From Imbricaverruca yamaguchii (lineage: Eukaryota > Arthropoda > Thecostraca > Neoverrucidae): a DNA stretch of 64,000 nt. The translations under genes and the position numbers were made by a program. Shown here in pieces: positions 1 through 10,979 of the stretch; the first letter of the stretch is position 1, and each line of letters starts with the position of its first letter. The stretch covers positions 455,371 to 519,370 of the forward strand of contig JAOTOL010001273.1 of the NCBI GenBank assembly GCA_034440575.1, read 5' to 3'. Under the pieces are notes generated by a model, which ran no database searches, was not told where the DNA came from, and worked only from the letters and a program-made list of their open reading frames with translations.

Positions 1-636
1 CATGATCTTAGCTGGCCTGCCTCATCATCCTGCAACTACCCGTGATACCGCGCGATTCCTGCGGCGCTCGACATGAATATAGTCAGCGTGGGTTCAAGCA
101 AAAAGTTATAGTAGTAATGGAACGTAAGTCCAATATTCGTTGACAAAATTCTTCAAGCTTTCAAATGAACCTGATCTTGTCCAATTTTGATGGTATTTAA
201 GATCGGAAATGTTGCGTGGAAACACGTAAGTTTGGCTCGAGCGCCTACGGGACTGAGCAATTGTCCAGCCCATGTGACGTCACCGGTTGCCAAACGATAT
301 TGGAGGGCCCCGGTTCTACAAGCTTCTCTACCACCCGTTATACGTCGTCCTACTGGCGAAGATGACAGCCCACCCGATGACTTGACCGCAAGTGGCGAAA
401 ATTCGCTGCCAGTGGCTGTCGATGCGTCCCTGAGCGGTGCTCTCGGCCCGACTGCCGAGCCGTCTCGCTGCTCTGCGAGAGCGTGGTGCTCTGGTCGTTT
501 GGTCCGGCGCCCTGGCAACTGGCAGCTCGCTCGCCATCGAGGGATTATCCAATACAGATGTGGATCAGGAGGGACGTCCTGTGCGGTGCGAACGACCAGC
601 TTTTAATTTTTAAGTTGCTTAGCTTATCACGATGTT

Positions 637-640
<4 letters not shown>
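1..640. other. No recognisable gene; GC-rich leader
   Basis: The stretch at about 190-600 is open in more than one frame on both strands, which is typical of GC-rich non-coding DNA with few stop triplets. Neither the 139-residue + frame nor the 121-residue - frame shows a domain I recognise. The minus-strand segment near 155-290 has the look of a dispersed repeat, but no second copy lies in this window. I see no splice pair or start context that would make it a gene. Confidence 0.4.

Positions 641-642
<2 letters not shown>

Positions 643-710
<68 letters not shown>
643..710. repeat. (TA)n microsatellite
   Basis: Uninterrupted TA dinucleotides for about 68 bases, joined directly to the GT tract that follows. 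Open translations here (alternating I and Y) are artefacts of the dinucleotide. Confidence 0.97.
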
Positions 711-728
<18 letters not shown>

Positions 729-735
729 GGGGGGG

Positions 736-823
<88 letters not shown>

Positions 824-1128
824 CATGTGTGTGTGTGTGTGTCTGGGCATGTGTGTGTGTGTGGTGGGGGGATGTGTGTGGGCATGTGTGTGGGCATGTG
901 TGTGGGCATGTGTGTGGGCATGTGTGTGGGCATGTGTGTGTGTGTGTGGGCATGTGTGTGTGTGTGTGTGGGGGGGGGGCATGTGTGTGGGCATGTGTGT
1001 GTGTGTGTGTGTGTGTGGGCATGTGTGTGTGTGGTGGGGGGGGCATGTGTGTGTGTGTGGGGGGGCATGTCTGTGTGTGTGGGGGCATGTGTGTGTGTGG
1101 GGGGGGCATGTGTGTGTGTGTGTTGGGG

Positions 1129-1162
<34 letters not shown>

Positions 1163-1329
1163 CATGTGTGTGTGTGTGTGTGTGTGGGCATGTGTGTGGG
1201 CATGTGTGTGTGTGTGTGTGGGGGGGGCATGTGTGTGTGGGGGGGCATGTGTGTGTGTGGGGGGGGGGGGCATGTCTGTGTGTGTGTGGGCATGTGTGTG
1301 TGGGGGGGGCATGTGTGTGTGTGTGGGGG

Positions 1330-1385
<56 letters not shown>

Positions 1386-1410
1386 ATGTGTGTGTGTGTG
1401 TGTGTGTGTG
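711..1410. repeat. Compound (GT)n / GGGCATGTGT minisatellite
   Basis: About 700 bases of GT dinucleotides broken by G-runs (6 to 12 G) and by a repeated GGGCATGTGTGT motif. Near 870-940 the motif runs with a regular 12-base period. All frames on both strands are nearly open, giving Cys/Val or His/Thr repeats, which are not genes. Long alternating purine-pyrimidine DNA of this kind can adopt Z-form. The many G-runs are also prone to slippage and sequencing error. Confidence 0.97.
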
Positions 1411-2296
1411 CGATTGTACGTGTGTAGCTGCTTAAGCATTAAATGTGTGAGTATTCGGAATTTTCGTGTCAGTAGAAGCGTGCAACATTTTCCTCTCTCC
1501 CCATTTTCCTGACCAGAATTAGAGCTCTGCTGCTTTGCGGATATGCAAGAAGTAAACGATAAAAAAGCGAATTATATGTGGTGTGTGTCGCCATGAATGG
1601 ACATTCTTTGCGCCACAATATCATTACAAACTATTGCAACATTCCGAAATGCTCCAATTTCTGGTGCACGGATCCCCCTCCTACAAGACTGAAAAAACAA
1701 ACACTACGTCCAACCGTAAGAGCTTAAACCACAAAGCATTGTCGAAGTTGCTACAATCAGCGGTTAAACCTGTATTCAGGATATATGCGTTCCATTGACA
1801 CCACAAATCAAGCCCTCTATGCTGGCGTCTTTGTACTTCAACGCACAGTTTCTAGAACTGATGCGTTTTTTGGAGGATGTGGGGGGGGGGGAGTAGCGCA
1901 CGCATTCACCAGCGGAATGCACCCAGCACAAGAATGTGTCGAAGAACTAGTACAGGTTAATCACGTCCTATGACGTGAAGATGATGCCTGTTCAGCACGT
2001 GGCGCTAGTTATTCAGTGTTATGAATGCCCCAGCTGATGTTTGATATTTGTGCTCCTCTTATTGGTGTGCAATTTTGAATGTAACACCTGCAAAATACCT
2101 CTAGCGAAAATACTTAAACGTATCATCGCTGGGAGATAGCCCGATCGGTCAAGCATGAGCACATGATGATTACATCGGAGAGCATCTGTCACTGGTCGCC
2201 GTCTCCACCCGATTCTTCTCAGCCTGATGGTTGATTAAGTAGAGACATTTCCTGATCTGATTACATTACCTTGATAGAGGCAGTAATTACAGCATG
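1411..2296. other. Unique sequence, nothing recognised
   Basis: Ordinary mixed-composition DNA with only short open frames (up to about 70 codons) and no recognisable domain. A run of ten G occurs near 1881-1890. Confidence 0.5.
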
Positions 2297-2830
2297 CGTG
2301 TGACGCCAGCAGTCAGCTGGTGCGAGCCCCACGTCTGTCGGCTGTACGTGTGACGCCAGCAGTCAGCTGGTGCGAGCTCCACGTCTGTCGGCTGTACGTG
2401 TGACGCCAGCAGTCAGCTGGTGCGATCCCCACGTCTGTCGGCTGTACGTGTGACGCCAGCAGTCAGCTGGTGCGAGCCCCACGTCTGTCGGCTGTACGTG
2501 TGACGCCAGCAGTCAGCTGGTGCGAGCCCCACGTCTGTCGGCTGTACGTGTGACGCCAGCAGTCAGCTGGTGCGAGCTCCACGTCTGTCGGCTGTACGTG
2601 TGACGCCAGCAGTCAGCTGGTGCGAGCTCCAGTCGTCGGCTGTACTGTGACGCCAGCGTTGCGCCGTCTGTCGGCTGTACGTGTGACGCCAGCAGTCAGC
2701 TGGTGCGAGCCCCACGTCTGTCGGCTGTACGTGTGACGCCAGCAGTCAGCTGGTGCGAGCCCCACGTCTGTCGGCTGTACGTGTGACGCCAGCAGTCAGC
2801 TGGTGCGAGCTCCACGTCTGTCGGCTGTAC
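2297..2830. repeat. 50-bp tandem array, about 11 copies
   Basis: The start TGACGCCAGC recurs at 2301, 2351, 2401, 2451, 2501, 2551 and 2601, an exact 50-base period. Copies differ only at one or two sites (GAGCCCC, GAGCTCC or GATCCCC). A rearranged, shortened unit lies at about 2640-2685, then three more regular units run to about 2830. Each unit contains GTCAGCTGGTGC with a CAGCTG core. The high identity of neighbouring units points to recent expansion or homogenisation. Confidence 0.95.
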
Positions 2831-3519
2831 GGAGGCCGTCTGCCCGCCCACTCGTCGCCACGCAAGCCAACACAGTGCCCGCTGTAGGCAGTACGGCAGC
2901 GTTTATGATGGTCCATCCACTAATTAAACGCTATGCTTATGAAGTCCCAATGCAAGCAGGACCACACAAGATGTTACGAGATCGCATTAATTTACGAGGA
3001 AGTTTGCAGCTGTGCAGACAATTGCAATATCGTTAGCAGTGTTGCATCCTTCGCCAGAAAACGAGATGACGAATTGCATGAAATGCACATACTAACTGCC
3101 ACACACAATTCAAGTTAATTCAGGGATGCTAAATTCAACCTTACTTATCACGAACTATTTCTGGTTCTTCCTTGACCAAGCAGAAGGAAGGGAAAGGGAG
3201 AACCATAGGTTAAGACAATATTTGACACCAATATAGGAAAAACATTTCAGCCGACCCAGAACTTGCATAGTGTCCAATGTTGGAATATTTTGTAGACAAC
3301 CAGTGAAAATTATGTCTTCACGTGAAAATATTCAAATATCTGCATTCCAGTAGGCTTGAAGTCGTTTAAATATTGAAAATGGCATTGTTTTGTTGCTTCA
3401 TTCCGTGACAATGAAATTATAACAAAATATTTATGACAGCTTTACATTTTAAGAAAAAATATGTTCTTGGAGCCCTTAAGTTCCGATTATGAGAATAACA
3501 TAAATGCATGTTTATGTAC
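2831..3519. other. Unique AT-rich sequence, nothing recognised
   Basis: No open frame above about 80 codons and no repeat structure. It separates the 50-bp array from the nested transposon block. Confidence 0.45.
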
Positions 3520-3744
3520 AACAGCGCCATAACGGATTTTCTTTTTCCGCCCCGTCCCCCACTAATGTTTTCTGCAGACAGTAAAAAACACGGCGCGCGG
3601 CAGTTCGGCAAAATTTAGCATACCCTATTCCACATCAACTTGACACGTGTGAAATTGTTGAGGTCAAATCAGTTACGATCACCAAATTAGTTGAAGTCAA
3701 GTGAGGTCACCTCCATAAATGTTCAACCAGTCAGCACGTTTTAA
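3520..3744 (+). mobile_element. Family A element, 5' part (split by family B)
   Basis: This segment aligns by eye with the 5' third of the family A copies at 5361, 16869 (minus) and 39331. It shares the GGCGCGCGGCAG block, the 'catacc..ttccacatcaa' block and the AAGTCA-AGTG-AGGTCA pair at 3694-3709. The match stops at TTAA (3741-3744), where family B begins, and resumes at about 4737. The two A halves are therefore one element opened by an insertion. Confidence 0.7.
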
Positions 3745-4732
3745 TACGCGCCATGGAGGGCCTCTGAAAATTACGCGCACTGGGGGGGGGGGCGAATTCT
3801 GCCCCCCCCCCCCCCACCTGAGATCTCGGCTCTTGTTAAAGCTGGAACAACGAAATTTACAGAATGGATGGGTCCGGTAGTGAGGTCCATTGTGTGCAAG
3901 TTTCATGACCTTAGGTCAATACCTTCAAGGTAAAATTAGGTCAAAATATCAAAATATTCCGTTTACGTGGATTGGCTTATTATTGTTATGGATCGCTGTG
4001 GTTATGTTTAAACGCTGCAAAATGGCAATGATGTAATACAAACGCATGACTAAACATTGCTAATGATGTAATACAAACGCATGACCCGACATTTGACCGC
4101 GGGTCACCTGTATAGCTGCACTTTATTGGGTCATTACCTGCTCCAGTTATCGGAATCGGGCCGCCCAGCCGACTGCTCCGTTGGGCGGCTCGGCGCAATC
4201 GGCTTCGCAAAGAAAGGAGTGAAGTACATGAATAAAGTATAAAGAAACTCTTAGGTTCACAATGACAAACAGTAGTTTTCAAGATGTGTGGGGAGTAGCA
4301 TTCGAAGTGACACCATGGCACGACAGTCATTTACATTTATGACAGCATTCCAGTTGACCAAGTTTGGTTCCATTAACCTGTCATGAACTTGGCCTGACTT
4401 GACCTCGGTGACCTAACATGACTTTGAAACAATGCAGCATAATAATATACACAAAAAAGTCGCCAGTGTTGCCAAGAACACTTCCCTTTTGCCAATATAC
4501 GGCAAGCGCATCAGCGCCGATTTTTGTGGTCTGGCGCTGACAACTGTTTTTAATTTAACGGCCCTCAACTCGAAACAATTTTGGCCGGTTTTCTTTTTTC
4601 TCGCTTTAAATAACGCGCCATTCATTTGGAAGCAGGTACACAAACAATGGGGTATATCGGCGGGTAAAATTTGGCGTTATGCAAAAAATCTGGAGTGGTG
4701 GGCGGATTTCACCTCCCCCTCTAGGGCGCGTG
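3745..4732 (+). mobile_element. Family B non-coding TTAA element (nested in A)
   Basis: 988 bases. The left end TACGCGCCATGGAGGG is inverted at the right end, read on the other strand as CACGCGCCCTAGAGGG. The left flank is TTAA. The right flank is TTAG (4733-4736), a one-base decay of the duplicated TTAA. TTAA target duplication is the hallmark of piggyBac-type transposition, but no transposase is present, so this would be a non-autonomous element. It contains a direct repeat of TGACCT spaced by three bases (4400-4414) and a TGACCT-T-AGGTCA pair near 3907-3919. A second copy lies at 13547. Confidence 0.7.
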
Positions 4733-4736
4733 TTAG

Positions 4737-5356
4737 CGGATGCAGACATCTGAATGCAACTTCCAACGCTCACTTATAATTAGTGACAAAGCAAAACGCA
4801 CCAGGTAATTTTAATTTTTCCCTGTTTCCATGTCTTATATGTTTTGCATCTTTGCCCATTAGGGCTAAAATGAAGATTCTGGCTAAGAGAATCGCTTTCG
4901 ATGAGCCTAAGTTTACTTCTAGCGACATTTCTCGGTACCCCGTACCCATTAGAAAAAGGAGCATTGAAGAAGCAGAAGATCCTTTTTTAATTACTAAACA
5001 AACATGTTGCTTTGGAGTGGGTAAAGATTTTGAGACAATGATTGATTTCGCATTTCTTCTCTGATTCCAAAAACAGTTTTGCGTTGAGAATCTCACAAAA
5101 TGAACTACCCAGAGCCAAAAACATGACGTCAGTCGTTACAATGTAAGTGCCCTAGTGAAGCAATTTTATGAGATTAAATTCTGGTAGTGGTTTCGAACCA
5201 TACTCATCAAGGACTTTCCGATGATAACTAATTCGTGTTCGCGCGACGATTAGTTTTGTGATTAGATGAAGGCAGATATTAGTTTCAAGGTAATGTCACT
5301 CACTCCCTCCCGATACGGGATGTGAGGATCTGGCCGGAAAGACAGTGCTAATCGTT
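4737..5356 (+). mobile_element. Family A element, 3' part
   Basis: Resumes the alignment to family A after the B insertion. It shares with the downstream copy the 'gcccattag' block, the 'aagattctggctaag' block, 'aaaacatgacgt' and the terminal 'gggatgtgaggatctg' segment. It ends at about 5350 and abuts the next A copy, so two A elements lie head to tail. Confidence 0.65.
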
Positions 5357-5360
5357 TTAA

Positions 5361-6191
5361 TCTTTACCCCGCGCCATCCCGGGTGGTCGTTGACGACCCC
5401 CTCCCCCCAAAGTTTTCAGCGGATTGTGAAAGAGCGGCGCGTGGCAGCGTGCCGAAATTTGGCATGCCTTTTTCCACATCAATTTGGCATGCGTCAAAAT
5501 TTGTATGTCAGGTCATCCAGGGTTAACGAGTTAGTCAAGGTCAAGTGAGGTCACCTCCAAAAAAAAATCAACAGTCGTCGCGCTTTAACGGATAAAGATA
5601 TCTTAATGAAACTGTTAGCGTTTTCTCATCTTTTGGGATGCAAGAAAAGGCACCGGAGGAAATTTTCATTTCTTTCGTTTTTGATTACTTATTAGTTCTT
5701 ACCATCGCCCATTAGAGGTTAATCGAAGATTCTGGCTAAGGTAAGCATTTCCTATTGGTGTAAGTTGACTTCGAACAACATTTTTCGGTCCTCTCTACCC
5801 ATCAGAAAGTGAAAATTTTAAAAATTTGAAGACAAAAATTTTTGAAATTTAAACAACAAAAAATAAATTCGTGGCCAGGAATGTTATGGTCCTGGTCGAT
5901 TTCGCTTTCCTTTTCCGATTAATTTCAATTTTAGTTTTTTATCCCCTCAAAATGAACCCCCAGAGCCACAAACATGATGTAAGTCTCAAGGGCCTCTGGT
6001 GACGTCACTTTTTGGAGGAGATTTTTTGGGGGTGGTGTCTGGCCCTACTCATCGAGCGCGTTCTGATGCCACCTATTTCGTTTTCGTGCGACGCTTAGTT
6101 TGTTTGGAGATTAGAGAGGTGGTCTATCGACCTTCCCTCCCCCTCCCCCCCCCCCGGGACGGGATGCGAGGATCTGACAGGAGAGACAGGG
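5361..6191 (+). mobile_element. Family A TTAA element, full-length copy
   Basis: About 830 bases between TTAA at 5357-5360 and TTAA at 6192-6195. The subterminal parts carry inverted C-rich/G-rich blocks (GGGACGGGAT near the right end). There is no coding potential. At 5538-5553 it carries two perfect AGGTCA half-sites in direct orientation separated by four bases (AGTG). piggyBac-like mobilisation is inferred only from the TTAA flanks and the TTAACCC ends seen best in the 16 kb copy. Confidence 0.65.
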
Positions 6192-6195
6192 TTAA

Positions 6196-7423
6196 TACGA
6201 ATAGCAAATAATTATATCTGAAAGAGTCAAGTCATCGCAATATCTGAGTAGTTATTCGTCCCTTCAATATTGCACGATCGCCAGTTCACGATGGCCAGTT
6301 CACCATTGTGTTAGGCACAGAGAGTTAGCAAAGTTCAGAGACCCGAAAAAGGCATCAAAGCCAGAGCGAAGTTTATCCTGATGCGCTTTTTTGCTTATCA
6401 GAAAAATATCGGTCGCTCATGATGGTAACACTTCCCGCTCTCATCCTTTCTCGGTAAAGAACATGGGAGATAATTCTGTCCGCATCTCGTTGAAAAACTT
6501 TTCAAATAGTTTTTGTGTTGTTTCGTTGTCCAAGTTGGACTGTTTTAAATGAAACGCGCATACACCTACATTCTAAAACGAAACACATGCTTCCTACCGA
6601 AATTCGTCTCATCGTCCATACAGTTGATGCGGAGCAAGCGGAGTGTCGTGTCCGTCAATCTCCTCGTTATTGGACACCCACACACCAGGACAGTGACAGT
6701 GCAACCAAGAAGGGCCCTTGTGACTCATAGTTGCACTAATATTTTGTCTTTATGTCTTTTTGTCTTTATGTCTTTATGTCTACCAACTTACTGTCTCACC
6801 CCACGGCCCGCGGGCAGTTGAGGTGTTCGTTATGATACCCTACAGATGACGTTCATGCATGGTTGTTAGACGACAGGCTGTTTGTGTATGTGTGGATGGT
6901 GATGCTCCTGTCATATTTTGCTCAGAGTGCTTCATTTACACTATATGTATTCACATGTTGTGGTCCCTCACGCCAGTCTTCGGCAGGAGAATCATGCCAT
7001 TCTCTTGTTTTTTTTTTCGGGATGTCAGACAAGTGGTTTTATATTTCATTAAATTAATTCTGTCCTCATGTGCATTTCGTGTATACCTGAATTTTTACCA
7101 TCGCCACATACCACGTGAACACTGTCTCAGTCGTCTATACCACATATTATCTGTGTATTGTACCAGGAAGGTCGCATGAGATCTTCTTGTATATTTATGT
7201 GCAGAAAGATAAATATTATGTGCATGCTTTTCATGCCTCCCATGTGCTTCGTCACTTGTGGAACCTGTTCGCTGCGCTTGTTGACCAGTTGTTGTTACCC
7301 CCAGGTCTATACGGGAAACAGAATGCAGGTGAGTGGCACATGGGTTGTCGAAGAGATAATAGTCGCTTAGCTATTGCACCTGTCTTGCCTCACATGATGA
7401 TTAACTACACAGCCAGTGGCGTC
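6196..7423. other. Unique sequence, nothing recognised
   Basis: Short open frames only. A small TGTCTTTA repeat lies at about 6745-6782. No domain was recognised in any frame. Confidence 0.4.
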
Positions 7424-7510
7424 GCCACGAAATTCTTCCAGGGGGCAAGATCGAAAGGGGGCATCCTGCTCCCCGAAAAGGGGCCTCCATTGTGTTGGGG
7501 CGTCCTGTTG
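7424..7510 (+). mobile_element. Transposon-terminus-like sequence (CAGTGGCGTCGCCAC)
   Basis: Begins near 7424 with CAGTGGCGTCGCCAC and continues as G-rich/C-rich blocks ending in GGGGCCTCC. The right ends of the family D repeats near 12590 and 32160, read on the opposite strand, have the same kind of end (GGTGGCGA/GCC). This suggests a solo terminus of the same family. Ends of the form CAGNGG are common in hAT-type elements. No transposase is visible. Confidence 0.4.
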
Positions 7511-7979
7511 TTTTTAGACCCTTAGTATGGTTCGGGAATAGGAAACATGGTTGCATATTAATGCACTGTTTGTTCTTGGCATGGTGCATTATTTACTCAA
7601 CACCCAAGGTGACAAGAAGAAGTGGGTTACATTGGTTTTCTGATCGGAATCTTAGGAATTTGCAAATTTGTCTAACATTTGGTGCTGGCTGAAAGGCACC
7701 TGTCAAACAAGTTAAAATAACAAATTCTTCGCCAATAAATTCACGCGCCTGGGATTTCGACCGCAATTTTCTCAAAGGGGACCTATCGAAATGAAATGAT
7801 TAGTGATCAACTAAATTCTCCTGTGCAGGGGCCTAATCTCCCACTATCTTTCTTGATTCATCGGATTTCAACCCTAGCTCCCCACCCAATTCTACGGTTT
7901 TATTTTTGTATCCCTTGATAAATCAACTCACTGCTGAAATTGCACCCATACCACAACAACCGGATTGGTATCCGAGAAT
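7511..7979. other. Unique sequence, nothing recognised
   Basis: No coding or repeat signal beyond short open frames. Confidence 0.35.
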
Positions 7980-8640
7980 ATCAAGCGTGAGTCCTCCAAA
8001 AAGGAGGGATTCCCAAAAAATAAATATCAGTGGCGGTAAAATGGCTCTGGAGCACAGAACATATTATCAGATGCCTTCACAAGTTGCGTACGTAGCCGAA
8101 AAACATACCGAATCTCGAAAGATCGAGATGGGATACAAATACATGGCGCCAGGGTCTCGAAATGTCGGGACGGAATTCTGACTTTTGAGAAGGAAAGAAA
8201 ATCAGAAAAGATCCACGAAAATAGCATTGAGCCCAGAAAACTGGCATTGGGTAACCGGAGTAACCACGCGCCTGGGAGCGACAAGTCAGGCTGGGACACA
8301 TAAAAATCGCACCGAAGCCCCAAAACCGAACGCCCACAAATGTGCGTTAGAAGCCCCAAATAAACACAGCAAGACCACAAGAGCACAACGGGGACGAAAA
8401 TACAACTGACGCTCTGAAGTACACAATCTCCCAAAAAGCGACAGGGTCTCAAGACATGCGTTGCAGGCCCTAAATAAATATACATGGAGTTCTAAAAAAA
8501 TACACTGGAAGCCCTCAAGGTACGCAGGGACCATGCTAACTTGATGCACCTTCGAAAACGCCCTGACACGTAAACATATCCTCGGTGCATAAAGAGCAAC
8601 AAAACCCTAAAACGAGCAGGAGAAAATGTATTAAACCCCT
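7980..8640. repeat. Degenerate A-rich minisatellite (about 30-bp units)
   Basis: Loosely repeated blocks of the form 'gccccaaaa..gaacgc..cacaaa' recur with a period of roughly 25-35 bases, with strong divergence. Read on the other strand it resembles the T-rich 'ggtcccggtgcgattttt' repeats at 29.9-30.5 kb. The 152-residue minus-strand open frame here has the internal periodicity expected from a tandem repeat, and I do not call it a gene. Confidence 0.5.
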
Positions 8641-9227
8641 AACTTGAATTTAAAATATATTGCCCAACACTTTGAAATATAAAATTTCCCAATCTCAGGC
8701 ATTCCAGTTCATATCACCCGGTCGCCACGATTCCAACGTCTGCGCACGTGCACACTCATCTTGCGCATTCGGCGCATTCGCCACACTTCGTGCGATGCTA
8801 CGGTTTCTGGTAGGCCTTCTGCCTTTTGCTAATTACTGCCACATGATAGACCTGCGCCATATTTGACGTGCTGGGATGCTTAGCATGGGCGTTCGCTGCG
8901 AAACGTCGAGTAATTAAATCCGATCATTAATTCCCTACCTCCCACGTTTTCTGGTGGTTATGAAATGCAGATTCCGCTTTGATGCGCCTGATGTCTTTGC
9001 TGCTATCCCTCCAGAATGGCTATCGAACCGAGGCCTTCTTCGGTATTCTTTGTTGGACTTTCTGCGTCTTTCTGCGCTGCGGCCTAATGCATTTTCGAAA
9101 CCCCTCCCCGTTATAGTGTGTTGTTGATTTTTGGGGCACCGATGATTTTTGTTGAAGTGTCGACGTTTTCAAAGATCCCGATGTCTTCATTTAACGCCCG
9201 GTGTTTTTGCTTGTTATGGAATGATCT
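8641..9227. other. Unique sequence, nothing recognised
   Basis: No recognisable coding or repeat structure up to the palindrome at 9228. Confidence 0.35.
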
Positions 9228-9276
9228 TGCCATTTGCGGCCCCAGTCTGTTTTTCAGGCTGGGGCCGCAAATGGCA
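9228..9276. repeat. Perfect 18-bp inverted repeat, 13-base loop
   Basis: Left arm 9228-9245 and right arm 9259-9276 are exact reverse complements around the GC-rich word TTTGCGGCCCCAG. Extruded, it would form a stable hairpin. The open reading frame through it is a by-product. Confidence 0.9.
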
Positions 9277-9339
9277 TTTTCTGCCAAAATATCTGCCACA
9301 CCTCGTGGGGCTCCTCCTTCACCCTAGCAAAGTCTGACC

Positions 9340-10720
9340 AGTCTTGAGGGAATCTTCAATTTTTTCAAACCTCACACCCTTTCATATCTGTTTCCACTCC
9401 CATCTTAAGGGCCTCCTCTCATTTTCTTCGAAATCTTTCCCGTCTTCGGGCCCTCATTCAGTCCTGGAGACCTGCTCCTTTTTGGGGACTCCTCTCGAGT
9501 CCGGCATGGCTCTCATTTCTCTTCCAGAGTCATTTCTTCCAAATTATGGGCCTCCTCTCACGTCCTGGGGACCTCTTGCTCTGTGTTTTGATTCTAACTT
9601 CGCCCATCTTAAAGGTGGTATCTTATCTTCTGGTGGACTCCTCTTCTCTTCCAAGTTCCTCCTCTTCCAAATTATACACAACCTTTCCTTTCTCAGTGGC
9701 CTTGTTATTTCCCGAGGACCGTTTTGTGCATCTGCCAGCCTTCTTTTCCGCCTGGGAGCTATCTCTCTTATCCAATGGCCTTTTTCTCCAATTTTGGGGC
9801 CTCCTCGTTCAACATGGGTCTTATTTTCAATATTGTCTCCTCCTCTTCCGAATTAGGTGCCTCCTGCCATGTCTCTGTATTATCCTGTTCTATCTTGGTG
9901 GAACCTTACTCGTTTTGGTGCCTATTTTTGCGTCTCTGAAGCATCATCTCATACCCACTGACTTTCTTTTCCGTCTTATGGCTTCTTCTCATTTTCTGGG
10001 GCCTCCCTTCCCGTATTGGGGCCTCCTTTGCAATTAGGTGGGCCTCCTTGCCAATTTTTAGCAATCTCTTGAATTCTTGGGCCTCCTACCATCCCCTAAG
10101 TGAATCCTAATTAAAATTATGGGATTCCTTTCACGTCTTGGAGGCCTCTTCATCTGTGCTTGATACCTCATTATCCTCTTAGCAGGTTGCTTTTGCGTCC
10201 TAGTCCTAAATCTTCTCTTCTAGGGTACTCGTCTTCTAAAATATGGGCCTTATCTGGCTAGTCTCAGTGGCCTTCTCTCATTCCTAGGGGGACCTAGGAA
10301 TGCCCCCTCTTACCTATCTAGGGGCCCTCTCGCGTCCGGATAAATATGTCTTTTGATTATTCTATATTGTAGGGTCCTTTCCTTCCATCTTGGGGGCCTC
10401 GTTTTCCAAATTAAGAATATCTTGCCACCCATCGGAAGCCTTCTCGTGTAACCCTGGATGGCTTCTTGCCCGTCTCGGTGGCATTCTTTTCGTCGTGGAG
10501 GTCTCTTTCGTTCTGGGGGCCTCCTTTTCGTCCTGGGGGCCTCCTCATAAACTCTGTTCTATGTCTTATAGGAACCTGATTATATTTCCTGAAAGCCTCG
10601 GTGTCAGTCTTTTATCCTCCTTGACAGCATCATCTTCTGTCCTGTCGGGCTCCTTACTCACCTTTTTGTCCTATGCAGTTCCGGATAGTGGTCTCTTCAA
10701 ATTACAGGGTGCGTCCCCCA
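9340..10720 (+). repeat. Family D dispersed repeat, copy 1, ancestral part
   Basis: A pyrimidine-rich sequence built from diverged GGGCCTCCT..TTCC units. It is collinear with 30600-32100: both contain, in the same order, the 'ttcgggcctcactc-gtc-tggagacct' block, the 'gctctg-gttttgattc' block, the 'ctcttccgaatta' block and the 'aatcggaag-cttct' plus 'ggtggcttcttgcccgt' block. Order and spacing are kept over more than 1 kb, so this is duplication of one long sequence and not chance low complexity. Confidence 0.7.
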
Positions 10721-10979
10721 CAAGTCTCAAGGCAAGAGATGGAGACGATTGTCCCCGCTGCCCCCACCCAGGTTGCTACGTCCCTGCTCCGAAACCTCAT
10801 ATCATATCCACTGGCTTTCTTTTCCGGCTTAGGGCCTCCTCTCATTTCCTTGGGCCTCCCTTCCTGTAGAGACTCTTTTGCAATGTTGGGGCCTCCGTAC
10901 CAATTTTTGACAGTCTCTTGATTGATGGGGCCTCCTACCCTCCCCTAGGTGACTCTTTCAAATTACGGGCCTCCTCCTG

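Noticed and set aside
483..1439. Long open frames of Cys/Val or Thr/His repeats on both strands
   Set aside because: Produced by the (GT)n/(TA)n tract. Every frame is open for the same reason.
8027..8485. 152-codon minus-strand open frame
   Set aside because: Internal similarity shows it is a translated degenerate tandem repeat.
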